In this document: piece by piece, positions 48,693 through 58,076 of the stretch
How the letters are laid out: every line of letters begins with the position of its first letter
Position numbering within the stretch: the stretch's first letter is position 1
Source of the DNA: JARYGU01 sp033795365
GTDB lineage: Bacteria; Pseudomonadota; Alphaproteobacteria; Rhizobiales; Rhizobiaceae
Length of the DNA stretch: 64,000 nucleotides
Direction of reading: 5' to 3'
Assembly: GCA_033795365.1 (NCBI GenBank)
Contig: JARYGU010000018.1
Location: forward strand, 1-64,000
The notes under the pieces: generated by a model
Told to the model about the DNA's origin: nothing
The model's input: only the letters and a program-made list of their open reading frames with translations
Database searches by the model: none
Translations under genes and position numbers: made by a program

Positions 48693-49343
48693 ATGCCCGA
48701 CATCTCTCCGCAGCAGCTCTATCGCATCGCCGAATGCCCCGACCTGATGGCCGACGGCTATATCGGTGACGAGGACGGCGCCCTGCTCTTCCTCTCCGTC
48801 TGGGCGCGCGACACCGCGATCCAGCAATTCCTCGCCCGGCTGACGCTCGGCAGCGACGAAGAAGGTCTCGACCGGTTCCGGATCGTCCTCGACGACACCG
48901 GCCGCTCGATCCCGACGCTCATCGGCAATGTCGGCCGTCTGGAGAAGCGCTCCACGCGCGTCTTCCGGCGCACGCTGTTCGGATCGCTCATCAATCTGTG
49001 GCTGTTCGACCGGCGCTGCGTGAAGCCCGACAAGGCAAATTCCAGCGCGCTGGCCTTCCTGCGCAGGAGCGACGAGGACGGGTTCACCCGGCTCTGGTCA
49101 CTCGTGCGGGATACCTGCCCGCTCCCTCTCCTCGATCACTGGCGCGACACCGTCATGGATCTGCTTGTCGAACGCCACATGCTCGCCCGCCTTCCGACCG
49201 CCCTCGGGCCGCTGGAAGGTCATCGGCTGGCGCTGGACGTCCCCGTCCTCACCCGCACGCTCGGCGATCTCATTCGCGACGGTATCCTCCTGCCCGCGCC
49301 GGCGGGCAACGCTACAGGCGAACCGCTCCGCCGGGCCGCCTGA
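48693..49343 (+). CDS. ICE protein of unknown function, 216 aa
   Basis: Begins MPDISPQQLYRIAECPDLMA; soluble, mixed helical, with LIGNVGRLEKRSTRVFRRTL and VLTRTLGDLIRDGILLPAP. No motif recognised. CCGAGGACA precedes the ATG; leader hairpin at 48642-48669 (ACGACA with TGTCGT). Confidence 0.65.
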   Translation: MPDISPQQLYRIAECPDLMADGYIGDEDGALLFLSVWARDTAIQQFLARLTLGSDEEGLDRFRIVLDDTGRSIPTLIGNVGRLEKRSTRVFRRTLFGSLINLWLFDRRCVKPDKANSSALAFLRRSDEDGFTRLWSLVRDTCPLPLLDHWRDTVMDLLVERHMLARLPTALGPLEGHRLALDVPVLTRTLGDLIRDGILLPAPAGNATGEPLRRAA

Positions 49344-49351
49344 TCTTCTCC

Positions 49352-49372
49352 GGTGCGCGCACGCCGCGCACC
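49352..49372 (+). promoter_or_regulatory. Leader hairpin
   Basis: GGTGCGCG pairs perfectly with CGCGCACC (8 bp), 31 bp before the DUF6094-type methyltransferase gene. Confidence 0.5.
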
Positions 49373-49403
49373 TTCTCCCCTTCAGCAGAACCAGGAGGCT
49401 TTC

Positions 49404-50513
49404 ATGGCTCTCATGTTCCCCCGGCTTGCGCGCAACTTCGCCAAGAACGGCTATTATCCCACGGATGAACTGACGCTGGAGCGGACGCTCAGCGCGCTTG
49501 CGCCGGCAACCGGGCCGATGAACATCATCGACCCCTGCGCCGGCGAAGGCGTCGCCATCGCCGAGGCGGCCCACGTTCTCGGCCGCGATATGGTGTCCGC
49601 CTATGCCGTCGAGTTCGACGCCGAGCGCGCCCGGCACGCCCGCGGTCTCCTGGATCATTGCATCCATGGCGACCTGATGGACACGCTGATCTCGCGTCAG
49701 TCCTTCGGTCTTCTCTGGCTCAACCCGCCCTATGGCGATCTTCCCAAGGACGACAACGGCATCCAGCGTCATCAGATCCAGGGCCGCCCGCGGCTGGAGA
49801 AGCTGTTCTACCAGCGCAGCCTGCCGCTCCTGCAATATGGCGGCATCCTGGTCTTCATCATCCCGAACTATGCGCTTGATGCCGAAACGGTCGGCTGGCT
49901 CACCCGCCACTTCACCGATCTCAGCATCTACCGCGCGGTGGAAACGCAGTTCAAACAGGTGGTGATCTTCGGCAGGCGCGTGCGAAATCGCGAGCTTGCC
50001 AGCGCCGCCGCCAAAACCTTCCGCGACCGTCTGTTGCAGATCGGCGCGGGCGAGGTCGAGGCGGAGGAGCTGCCGGTCGAATGGCCGTTGCAGCCCTATG
50101 CGGTCCCGGCGGCTCAGGCCGAGCCGGAGCAGTTCTATCGCGTCACGATGGAGCCGGAGCAGTTCGCCGAGGAAGTCCATCGTCTGCAGGGTCTCTGGCC
50201 TTCGGCCGACGCGCATCTTTGCGCCGCGCAGCAATCGTTGCGACGACCGGCGCGCGCCCTGTCTCAATGGCATCTCGCCCTGGCGCTCGCCGCCGGTGCG
50301 ATTTCCGGCGTCGTCCATTCGGCGTCCGGCAAGGTCATGGTCGTCAAGGGAGACACCCACAAGGAAAAATCCCAGGCGATCGAATACACCGAGCGGGACG
50401 ACGGCTCCGTCGGCGAAACCCGCATCCTTACGGACAAGTTCGTGCCCGTCATCCGCGCATGGGACATGACGCCCGGCTCCCCGACACGGGGTCAGGTGCT
50501 CACCATTCGTTGA
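49404..50513 (+). CDS. DUF6094-type AdoMet-dependent methyltransferase
   Basis: A 369-aa protein with an N6-adenine-type methyltransferase fold: NIIDPCAGEGVAIAEAAHVL (AdoMet, about residue 38) and LLWLNPPYGDLP (catalytic NPPY, about residue 108). About 200 C-terminal residues are specific to the ICE family. Gamma-type motif order. CAGGAGG precedes the ATG. May methylate element DNA; RNA as substrate is possible. Confidence 0.8.
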   Translation: MALMFPRLARNFAKNGYYPTDELTLERTLSALAPATGPMNIIDPCAGEGVAIAEAAHVLGRDMVSAYAVEFDAERARHARGLLDHCIHGDLMDTLISRQSFGLLWLNPPYGDLPKDDNGIQRHQIQGRPRLEKLFYQRSLPLLQYGGILVFIIPNYALDAETVGWLTRHFTDLSIYRAVETQFKQVVIFGRRVRNRELASAAAKTFRDRLLQIGAGEVEAEELPVEWPLQPYAVPAAQAEPEQFYRVTMEPEQFAEEVHRLQGLWPSADAHLCAAQQSLRRPARALSQWHLALALAAGAISGVVHSASGKVMVVKGDTHKEKSQAIEYTERDDGSVGETRILTDKFVPVIRAWDMTPGSPTRGQVLTIR

Positions 50514-50582
50514 TGCCTTCCTCACCGCCCGTTTCGCTCCGACCGAACGGCGGCTTCCCTTACTCTCAAAGGAGGTATCCCT

Positions 50583-50879
50583 ATGACATCCAACGCCAAA
50601 GGCCCGCCCCGGCTGTTCGAGATCGGCGCGCTGATCTTCAGCGAAAGGGTCCAGCAGACCATGGACGCGGGCCGGCTCGATCCGCTACCCTATTATCTCC
50701 GCCACATGCGCGGCGACTGGGGCGACGTGGCCGATTACAAGTGGCGCGAGAACAACGGCGCGCTGCTGTCGGGCGGCCCTCTGGAGTCGTTCTACGAGGT
50801 CCATCGCGAACTGGCGATCTCGATCCTCACTTTGGCCGATCGCAGCGCAACGCACGTCCGCTTGTCGTCCGAGCGCTGA
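50583..50879 (+). CDS. Small ICE protein, 98 aa, first of a tandem pair
   Basis: FEIGALIFSERVQQTMDAGR, LRHMRGDWGDVADYKW and a C-terminal SILTLADRSATHVRLSSE. The protein encoded 81 bp downstream has the same layout, so the pair arose by duplication. AAAGGAGG precedes the ATG. Function unknown; plasmid and ICE homologues are common. Confidence 0.72.
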   Translation: MTSNAKGPPRLFEIGALIFSERVQQTMDAGRLDPLPYYLRHMRGDWGDVADYKWRENNGALLSGGPLESFYEVHRELAISILTLADRSATHVRLSSER

Positions 50880-50960
50880 GACGCACCCATCCTCACCACC
50901 CACCGGGGTCACGCCGCCCCGATGGGGTGTCGTGGCTCCTCCATCCATGAAGGAGTCCCC

Positions 50961-51266
50961 ATGACAAGCGAAGACCTCTCGCAACTGCCGCAGCCAAAAT
51001 TCCAGGCCGGCAAAATCGTCTTCTCCTCCAGCATCGTCGATCTGGTCGAGCGCGGCCGGTTCGATCCGGCCCGCTACCTCCGCCGCCATCTCAAGGGCGA
51101 CTGGGGCGATCAATGCGACGCCGACTGGCAGAGCAACGATACGGCCGTGCGCACCGGCGAGGAGATCCTGATGTCGATCTACTACGTCGATCCGGCGCTG
51201 ACGCTCTGGATCCTCACCGAAAGCGACCGCAGCATCACCACGCTGATGCTGCCCGACGAATACTGA
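50961..51266 (+). CDS. Small ICE protein, 101 aa, second of a tandem pair
   Basis: FQAGKIVFSSSIVDLVERGR, LRRHLKGDWGDQCDADWQ and LWILTESDRSITTLMLPDE align with the preceding protein, with a longer N-terminus. AAGGAGTCCCC precedes the ATG. Function unknown. Confidence 0.72.
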   Translation: MTSEDLSQLPQPKFQAGKIVFSSSIVDLVERGRFDPARYLRRHLKGDWGDQCDADWQSNDTAVRTGEEILMSIYYVDPALTLWILTESDRSITTLMLPDEY

Positions 51267-51370
51267 TCCTCACCCGCGGCTGACGCCGCATTTCTCATCT
51301 CGACCCCAGGGGTATGTCCACCGCCCCGATGGGGAAGGTGCATGCCCCGTTTTCCCATGGAGCATCACCC

Positions 51371-52396
51371 ATGTACGACCTCGATACCACGCCCGACGCG
51401 CCCGTCGACGGCGAACTTCTCCCCGAGGAACGCGATCCGCTTTCCATCAGCCTGACGGATTTTGTCTCCGAGTTCGGCGACGAGCTGCTGGCCTCCCTCA
51501 ACAGGTCGAACCCGCCCGTCTATACCGGGCAGATTCGCCCGCACCGGCAGGCCGTCCTCGACGGTCTCAAGCGCCGTCCTTTCGACGCCCAGGCCGAGGT
51601 GATCCATGCCGTCGCCGAGCTTCTGGTCAACCAGGGCGAACGCGCAGCGGTCATCAATGCCGAGATGGGCACCGGGAAGACGCTGATGGCAACCGCCGTC
51701 GCGGCCGTTCTCAACGCCGAAGGCTTCCGCCGCTCGCTCATCCTGTCCCCGCCGCATCTCGTCTACAAATGGCGGCGGGAAATCCTCGAAACCGTGCCCG
51801 GCGCCAGGGTCTGGGTCCTCAACGGCCCCGACACGCTGATGAAGCTCCTGACGCTGCGCACGCAGCTCGGCGTTCCCGCCATGGGACAGGAGTTCTTCGT
51901 TCTCGGCCGCGTCCGGATGCGGATGGGTTTCCACTGGAGACCCGCCTTCGTCCGGCGGCGCGTGCCCGATGGCTTCATCGGCGCGTGCCCGCATTGCGGC
52001 AACGTCATCACCGACCTCGACGGCGAGCCGGTCAATCCGGTCGAGCTTGACGCCGAGGAATCGCGCCGCAAATGCGGTCATTGCGCTTCGGCGCTCTGGA
52101 CGCTGATGCGCCCGCGCACGCTCTCGGCCACCGACCAGTCTTCGGCGGTGGTCCGGGCGCTCAAGCGCATTCCAACGATCGGCGAAGCGACGGCGCAACG
52201 GCTCATGCAGAAGTTCGGCGAGTCCTTTCTGGTCTCCCTTCTCGGAGACAACATCCACGAGTTCATCAACCTGATGGATGCCAACGGCGAGCTGGTCTTT
52301 TCCGACCGCCAGGCGCACCGCATGGAACGCGCCATGGCGAACATGGAGTTCGGCTTCGGCGAAGGCGGATACCAGCCCTCGGAATATATCAAGAGG
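51371..52396 (+). CDS. SNF2/DEAD-like helicase, exon 1 (split by a group II intron)
   Basis: 342 codons encoding the N-terminal part of a superfamily 2 ATPase: IRPHRQAVLDGLKRRPFDAQ, Walker A VINAEMGTGKTLMATAVA (about residue 98), LILSPPHLVYKWRREIL, then a zinc-like CPHCG...CGHC insertion (about residues 214-240) and a helix-hairpin-helix-like RIPTIGEATAQRLMQKFGES. The frame runs intact to AGG at 52394-52396, where the intron begins; without splicing it ends after one more codon. Joined to exon 2 the protein is 756 aa. Confidence 0.87.
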
Positions 52397-53013
52397 GTGT
52401 GACGTGAAAGTCGTCTGAGTAATTGTTTCAGCGGGAATATTCCCGTCGAGGAACCTGATGTTCCGTCGTCAGTAGCCTACCGGCACATGCAGGATCGGTG
52501 ACGATCCTGTGTGAAGCTGTCGGGACAATGTAGCTGGGCCTTCGGGCCGCGCCAATTCCGTGAGGATAGGTGTCATCTGCGAGCATCAATGCGGATGCAG
52601 CGCTAGGCTGGATGGTATGACCAACATATGTGAACTGCTGATAAACGCCGTTATGTACAACAAGCCAAAGATGCTGTCAGGCTTGAACCAAAAGGTATGC
52701 GGTCGGTTGCTCTTTATCCGTTTTGGGAGCACACGGACATCATGGCCGCCGGTGAAAAGGCAGGGTCTAACCCATCTCGTTACTCATACGAAACACGGTA
52801 AGCCCGTATCGCTGCCCTTCGGGGCAGGCAAACCGCAAGGAATGCTGTTGGCGGTGCGGGTATGAGAATGTGGAAAAAGCGAATGCCGCTCTGTAATGGG
52901 GCGGATAGGAGTTGAGCCACAAGGCGACATTACTCCACGCGAAAGCGGGCAGACTTCCACATGGTCTTTCTCTACGAGAAAACTTGTTCAACCTTCCTAA
53001 AGAGGGAAAGCAG

Positions 53014-54732
53014 ATGACTACGCAAGAAATTGCTTGCGCGGGTGCGCCCTCCCATGAATCGGTCACATGGCACAGTATCGACTGGGCCAGATGTTACCGT
53101 GAAGTGCGAAGGCTCCAAGCCCGTATCGTAAAGGCTACACGGGAAGGCAGATACGGCAGGGCGAAAGCCTTGGAGTGGATGCTGACCCACTCGTTCAGCG
53201 GCAAAGCATTAGCCGTCAGACGAGTCACCGAGAACCAAGGCAAGAAGACGCCGGGCGTGGACGGCACTACGTGGTCCACACCGGAAGCCAAGTCTCAAGC
53301 CATGTTGTCCCTGAAGCGGCGCGGTTATCGTCCCCAACCGCTGAAGCGTGTCTATATTCCCAAAGCAAACGGGAAGATGCGGCCGCTGGGTATCCCGACC
53401 ATGAAGGACAGGGCCATGCAGGCACTTTACCTGCTCGCCCTCGAACCCGTGGCCGAGACCACAGCAGATCGGCGCTCATTCGGGTTCCGACCGGAAAGAT
53501 CCACGGCAGACGCCATAGAGCAGTGCTTTACGTCACTGGCTCTCGGACGTTCCCCGCAATGGATTCTTGAAGGCGACATCAAGGGCTGCTTCGACAACAT
53601 CAGCCATGACTGGCTATTGGCCAATATCCCTACGGATCGCACGATCCTGAAGAAGTGGCTCAAGGCCGGATACATGGAAGATCGGCAACTTTTTCCGACC
53701 GAAGCTGGAACCCCGCAAGGGGGTATCATCTCGCCAGTATTGGCGAACCTCGTCCTCGACGGGCTGGAGACCAGACTGGATGCCGCATTCGGAAGAAAGC
53801 GGTACGCCAACGGAGTTCAGACCCGATTGATGGTCAACTATGTGCGATATGCGGACGATTTCATTGTGACAGGACGCTCGAAAGAGCTACTGGAGCAGGA
53901 GGTCATGCCGATAATCGAGTACTTCATGCGGGAACGAGGGCTGATGCTCTCGACCGAGAAGACCAAGATCACGCACATAAACGAGGGCTTCGACTTCCTC
54001 GGTCAGAACATTCGCAAGTACAACGGAAAGCTTCTAATCAAGCCGTCGAAAGCGAATGTCGCGACCTTCTTGGAAAAGGTACGCTCGACGATCAAAGGAA
54101 ACAAGGCGATGGATCAGGACAAACTGATCCGGATGCTCAATCCGATGATCCAAGGCTGGGCGAATTTTCATCAGCATGTTGTTGCCAAGACGACATTCGC
54201 TCGTGTCGATCATGAGATTTGGCGCGCATTGTGGCAGTGGGCAAGACGCCGCCATCCGCAGAAGAGTAGCACCTGGATCAAAAGGCGCTACTTCCATGCC
54301 GTAGGCACCCGCACTTGGGTGTTCGCGGCGGCGACGGGAGAAAGATTTCCTGACGGGAATCCCATCCTGCGATCATTGCGGAAGGCGACCGACACGCCCA
54401 TTCGACGGCACCGGCCGATCAAGCTGGAAGCCAATCCGTTCTATCCCCAGTGGGAGACGTATTTCGAGGAGCGAACAGCCCTCAAGATGCAGAACTCGCT
54501 GCGGGGACGGAAGAAGCTCATCAACCTCTGGTCGCAGCAGGATCGTCGTTGCCCGATCTGCCGTGAGTTGATTTCGCAGGAGACGGGGTGGCATGTCCAT
54601 CACATCATCCGGCGGGTCGATGGCGGAAAGGACGGGAGCACCAATCTCATCATGGTGCATCCGAACTGCCATAATCAAATCCATGTCAATGGTCTCAAGG
54701 TGGTGAAGCCGGTTCCTGCAAAGGGGCTTTGA
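53014..54732 (+). CDS. ltrA: Group II intron reverse transcriptase/maturase
   Basis: A 572-aa intron-encoded protein. Reverse transcriptase blocks include [35 protein letters not shown] and the catalytic VRYADDFIV (YADD about residue 278). The maturase X domain follows ([19 protein letters not shown]), then an HNH endonuclease (CPIC about residue 512, [24 protein letters not shown]). It helps splice the intron and copies it into new DNA sites. ATG at 53014 follows AGAGGGAAAG. Confidence 0.95.
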   Translation: MTTQEIACAGAPSHESVTWHSIDWARCYREVRRLQARIVKATREGRYGRAKALEWMLTHSFSGKALAVRRVTENQGKKTPGVDGTTWSTPEAKSQAMLSLKRRGYRPQPLKRVYIPKANGKMRPLGIPTMKDRAMQALYLLALEPVAETTADRRSFGFRPERSTADAIEQCFTSLALGRSPQWILEGDIKGCFDNISHDWLLANIPTDRTILKKWLKAGYMEDRQLFPTEAGTPQGGIISPVLANLVLDGLETRLDAAFGRKRYANGVQTRLMVNYVRYADDFIVTGRSKELLEQEVMPIIEYFMRERGLMLSTEKTKITHINEGFDFLGQNIRKYNGKLLIKPSKANVATFLEKVRSTIKGNKAMDQDKLIRMLNPMIQGWANFHQHVVAKTTFARVDHEIWRALWQWARRRHPQKSSTWIKRRYFHAVGTRTWVFAAATGERFPDGNPILRSLRKATDTPIRRHRPIKLEANPFYPQWETYFEERTALKMQNSLRGRKKLINLWSQQDRRCPICRELISQETGWHVHHIIRRVDGGKDGSTNLIMVHPNCHNQIHVNGLKVVKPVPAKGL

Positions 54733-54739
54733 AAGGCTT

Positions 54740-54773
54740 GAGCCGTATGAGGGGAAACTCTCACGTACGGTTC
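54740..54773 (+). ncRNA. Group II intron domain V
   Basis: GAGCCGTATGAGGGGAAAC followed by the complementary CTCTCACGTACGGTTC: the catalytic hairpin, of standard 34-nt length, eight bases after the maturase stop. Confidence 0.92.
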
Positions 54774-54814
54774 TTAGGGGGGGATAGACCAGCAATGGTC
54801 CGTCCCTACCCGAT

Positions 54815-56059
54815 TATCTTCCGCAGGGTTTCTTCGACCTCCTCATCTGCGACGAGGGGCACGAATACAAAAGCCCCGGTTCCGCACAGGGACAGGCTAT
54901 GGGCGTGCTCGCCGCCAAGGCGCGCAGGACGCTCCTCCTCACCGGCACGCTGATGGGCGGCTATGCGGACGATCTGTTCGCCCTGCTGTTCCGGATGCTG
55001 ACCGGCCGCATGATCGAAGACGGTTACCGGCCGGGCAAGGCCGGGAGCATGACGGCCGCCAGCATGGCCTTCATGCGCGATCACGGTGCCCTGAAGGACA
55101 TCTATTCGGAGAGCAACGGCGCGGCCCACAAGACCGCCCGCGGCAACAAGGTCACGGTGCGCACCGTCAAGGCTCCGGGCTTCGGCCCCAAGGGCATCTT
55201 GAGATGCGTATTGCCGTTCACCGTCTTCCTCAAGCTGAAGGATATCGGCGGCAACGTGCTTCCTCCCTATGAGGAGGAATTCCGAGAGGTTCTGATGGAC
55301 CCCGATCAGGCCGCGACCTATCGCGACCTCGCCGATGATCTCACCGCCCAGCTCAAGCAGGCGCTCGCCCGGCGCGACACCACCCTTCTCGGCGTCGTGC
55401 TCAACGTCCTCCTCGCCTGGCCGGACACATGCTTCCGCGCCGAGGCGGTCAGGCATCCTCGCTCGCGCGAACTGATCGCGTTCACCCAGCCGCAGTTCTC
55501 GGACCTCGAGATCATGCCGAAGGAGCGGGAGCTGATCGATATCTGCAAGGCGGAGAAAGCCGAGGGCCGGAAGGTGCTCGCCTATACCGTCTATACCGGG
55601 ACGCGGGACACCACGTCGAGGCTGAAGTCGCTGCTCGAACAGGAAGGTCTGAAGGTGGCCGTGCTGCGTGCAAGCGTGGACACGTCGCGGCGGGAGGACT
55701 GGATCGCCGAGCAACTGGACCGGGGCATCGATGTGCTTCTGACCAATCCCGATCTCGTCAAGACCGGGCTCGATCTTCTGGAGTTCCCGACGATCGTGTT
55801 CATGCAGTCAGGCTACAACGTGTACACGCTGCAGCAGGCTTCGCGCCGGTCATGGCGTATCGGCCAGCGGCAGCCGGTGAAGGTGATCTATCTTGGCTAT
55901 GCGGGCACGTCGCAGATGACGTGCCTGGCGTTGATGGCCAAGAAGATCCTCGTCTCGCAAAGCACATCGGGCGATGTACCGGAATCCGGGCTCGACGTCC
56001 TCAACTCGGACGGAGACAGCGTCGAAGTGGCACTGGCGAGACAGCTCGTCGCTGCCTGA
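54815..56059 (+). CDS. SNF2/DEAD-like helicase, exon 2
   Basis: 415 codons (including stop) continuing the protein of exon 1. Walker B/motif II is LLICDEGHEYKS right after the junction; TLLLTGTLMGGYADDLFALL is motif III; the C-terminal helicase domain has LTNPDLVKTGLDL and the motif VI region SRRSWRIGQRQPVKV. It is SNF2-like and probably remodels protein-DNA complexes. It has no start of its own and depends on intron splicing for expression. A terminator follows. Confidence 0.87.
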   Translation, partial: YLPQGFFDLLICDEGHEYKSPGSAQGQAMGVLAAKARRTLLLTGTLMGGYADDLFALLFRMLTGRMIEDGYRPGKAGSMTAASMAFMRDHGALKDIYSESNGAAHKTARGNKVTVRTVKAPGFGPKGILRCVLPFTVFLKLKDIGGNVLPPYEEEFREVLMDPDQAATYRDLADDLTAQLKQALARRDTTLLGVVLNVLLAWPDTCFRAEAVRHPRSRELIAFTQPQFSDLEIMPKERELIDICKAEKAEGRKVLAYTVYTGTRDTTSRLKSLLEQEGLKVAVLRASVDTSRREDWIAEQLDRGIDVLLTNPDLVKTGLDLLEFPTIVFMQSGYNVYTLQQASRRSWRIGQRQPVKVIYLGYAGTSQMTCLALMAKKILVSQSTSGDVPESGLDVLNSDGDSVEVALARQLVAA

Positions 56060-56076
56060 AAATCACGATGCAATCC

Positions 56077-56105
56077 AGACGGCCCTTCGGGGCCGTCTTT
56101 TATTT
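56077..56105 (+). terminator. Rho-independent terminator after the helicase gene
   Basis: AGACGGCC pairs with GGCCGTCT around a loop containing TTCG, followed by TTTATTT. Confidence 0.9.
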
Positions 56106-56286
56106 CCCTTCAAGGCAGCGACAAAACTGAGAAAGCCGCCTCGGCTCCGCGGGCGGCCGACAACGATTTGCCAATCCTTGTTTCAAGGTCGCCTGATAAG
56201 CCTTATAGGGTTTCGGTGAAGTCGGCGCGGACGCAATACAAACCGCACAGGCGAACTCTGCCGCCGAAAACCGAAAGAAACCGTAA

Positions 56287-56508
56287 ATGGATGAGCAAGC
56301 CGAGACGATGACCATCTCGAACCGCAGCGACTTCGCACAGTGGGCGATCGAGCGCGCCAAGGCTATCGTCGCCGAGCAAGGCGGAAACCTCGCCCTTGCC
56401 GCGCGCGACCAAGGCGACGAACAAATCGGCGAAACGGCCAATGCACTCGGTCAAGCCATTGTCGATGCATTGCTCGAGGTGTTCGATGGACTGGCCCACG
56501 AGGATTAG
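56287..56508 (+). CDS. Small hypothetical protein, 73 aa
   Basis: Begins MDEQAETMTISNRSDFAQWA; acidic and helical. No strong ribosome-binding site. It precedes the ureohydrolase gene by 115 bp. No domain recognised; codon use is compatible with coding. Confidence 0.42.
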   Translation: MDEQAETMTISNRSDFAQWAIERAKAIVAEQGGNLALAARDQGDEQIGETANALGQAIVDALLEVFDGLAHED

Positions 56509-56623
56509 CGTCTCCATCATAGTGGCCTTAGTCTTCATCCCCCCCGAGCACGCCGGCAAAACCGTCGAAAGTTGTGGGCATCGAACAAAACCTCAGCCGA
56601 ACCACCGGAAAGGACCACGAGAT

Positions 56624-57538
56624 ATGAGCGCATCGCCTTCCTTTCTCGGCTTTCCCGACCGCCTCCAAGATGGACGCCAGCCTCGTGCGGTGATCTTCGG
56701 CGCCGGGCACGGCAGCACCTATCCCGGCAAGGATAGCAGCGGCTATGCGGTGGCCGCCGGAGCCATCCGCGCAGCGAGCCAGGAAGACGCCGCGCTCATA
56801 GAGCATTGGGACTTCGATCTCGGCGGCTCTCTGTTCGACGGAGGGTCGATCTCCTGCATAGACGCCGGCGATATCCCGACCACCATGCATGACAATGCCG
56901 GCAACCGCACCCGGATCGATGCGAAGACACGCGAGATACTGACCTTGCCAGCCGTGCCGATCCTGATCGGCGGTGACGATTCCGTGCCAATACCCTTTCT
57001 CGCCGGCTTTGCGGATCACGGGCCGGTCTGGATCCTGCAGATCGATGCCCATATCGACTGGCGCGACGAGCTGCATGGCGAACGCTTCGGCTATTCGAGC
57101 CCGATGCGCCGTGCGAGCGAGATGCCGCATATCGCCGGGATCGTTCAGGTCGGCCTGCGCAGTGTCGGCAGCGCGCGCTTCGCCGAAATCGAAGCGGCGC
57201 AGCGCTATGGCAGCCGCTTTGTTACGGCTCGTGAGGTTCACGCCCAGGGCGTCGAAGCCGCCCTCCGGCATATTCCGGACGGTGCGCGGGTTGTGATCAC
57301 CCTCGACTGCGATGGCCTCGATCCCGCCATCATGCCTGGCGTGGCAGCCCGCACCCCCGGCGGCCTCACCTACACGCATGTTATCGACCTGATCGCCGGC
57401 CTTAACCGCAGGAGAGCCAGGATCATGGGGTTCGACCTTGTCGAGCTCTATCCTCCTGCCGATATCGACGGCTTGTCCGCCCTGACGGCCTCGCGCCTTC
57501 TCGTCAATGCGATCGGCGCCATCGTCCGGCAGGTCTGA
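56624..57538 (+). CDS. Ureohydrolase (agmatinase/arginase family)
   Basis: A 304-aa manganese hydrolase releasing urea from a guanidino compound. Metal-binding motifs: VPILIGGDDSVPIPFLAG, QIDAHIDWRDELHG and VITLDCDGLDPAIMPGVAAR. The first is normally GGDHS; here Asp replaces the metal-binding His, so metal content or substrate may differ. ATG at 56624 lies after an AAAGGACC. Probably a metabolic cargo gene of the ICE. Agmatine, guanidinobutyrate and related compounds are all possible substrates. Confidence 0.82.
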   Translation: MSASPSFLGFPDRLQDGRQPRAVIFGAGHGSTYPGKDSSGYAVAAGAIRAASQEDAALIEHWDFDLGGSLFDGGSISCIDAGDIPTTMHDNAGNRTRIDAKTREILTLPAVPILIGGDDSVPIPFLAGFADHGPVWILQIDAHIDWRDELHGERFGYSSPMRRASEMPHIAGIVQVGLRSVGSARFAEIEAAQRYGSRFVTAREVHAQGVEAALRHIPDGARVVITLDCDGLDPAIMPGVAARTPGGLTYTHVIDLIAGLNRRRARIMGFDLVELYPPADIDGLSALTASRLLVNAIGAIVRQV

Positions 57539-57612
57539 GCCCGATTTCTCGTCACTCGAAGGTCCGGGAGGCCCGGTGTGGAGAAACTGAAACCATCGCG
57601 AGAGGACAACCG

Positions 57613-58002
57613 ATGCGCTTCATAAATCCGATCCCCTTCGTCCGCGACATCGAAAAATCGCGTGACTTCTACGAAAACACGCTCGGCCTCAAGATATTGC
57701 AGGATTTTGGAAGTTTCGTTCTGTTCGAGACCGGTTTCGCGATCCACGAGGGAACGTCGCTTGAGGAAACGGTTTGGCGGAAATCAGCAGACACGATCGA
57801 GCCCTACGGGCGGCGAAATCTCCTGCTGTATTTCGAGCACAACGACGTTGAAGCCGCTTTCGAGAAGATCGCCCCTCACGTCGAGCTGATACACCCTGTT
57901 GAACGGCAAGTCTGGGGGCAGCGTGTGTTCCGATTTTATGATCCCGACGGACATGCAGTAGAGATTGGCGAGCCGCAAAGTCCCGGGCCTCTTGATGCTT
58001 GA
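57613..58002 (+). CDS. Glyoxalase/VOC-superfamily protein
   Basis: A 129-aa protein with the vicinal-oxygen-chelate pattern: FINPIPFVRDIEKSRDFYEN at the start and RVFRFYDPDGHAVEIGEP at the end. Glu in the last strand is a probable metal ligand. Members include glyoxalases and antibiotic-binding proteins; no specific role can be assigned. It lies 74 bp after the ureohydrolase gene, perhaps in one unit. Confidence 0.85.
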   Translation: MRFINPIPFVRDIEKSRDFYENTLGLKILQDFGSFVLFETGFAIHEGTSLEETVWRKSADTIEPYGRRNLLLYFEHNDVEAAFEKIAPHVELIHPVERQVWGQRVFRFYDPDGHAVEIGEPQSPGPLDA

Positions 58003-58076
58003 CCCTGCTGCCCTCCGAAGCAGCCGTGATCCGTCAGTCTTCGCCGCCGTCTTTTCCTCGCCCGAAGCCGTTTCCG

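Larger units (their letters stand above)
52397..54814 (+). mobile_element. Group II intron with maturase
   Basis: Starts with GTGTG (consensus GUGYG) directly after codon 342 of the helicase gene and ends in CTACCCGAT. A canonical 34-nt domain V is at 54740-54773. Removing 52397-54814 joins the two helicase exons in frame with no lost or extra codons (I-K-R | Y-L-P). About 2.4 kb, intact maturase: a complete, probably splicing-competent element. Confidence 0.92.

Noticed and set aside
49098..50525. Minus-strand frame of 475 codons
   Set aside because: Antisense to the DUF6094-type methyltransferase gene and its neighbour; shadow of codon bias.
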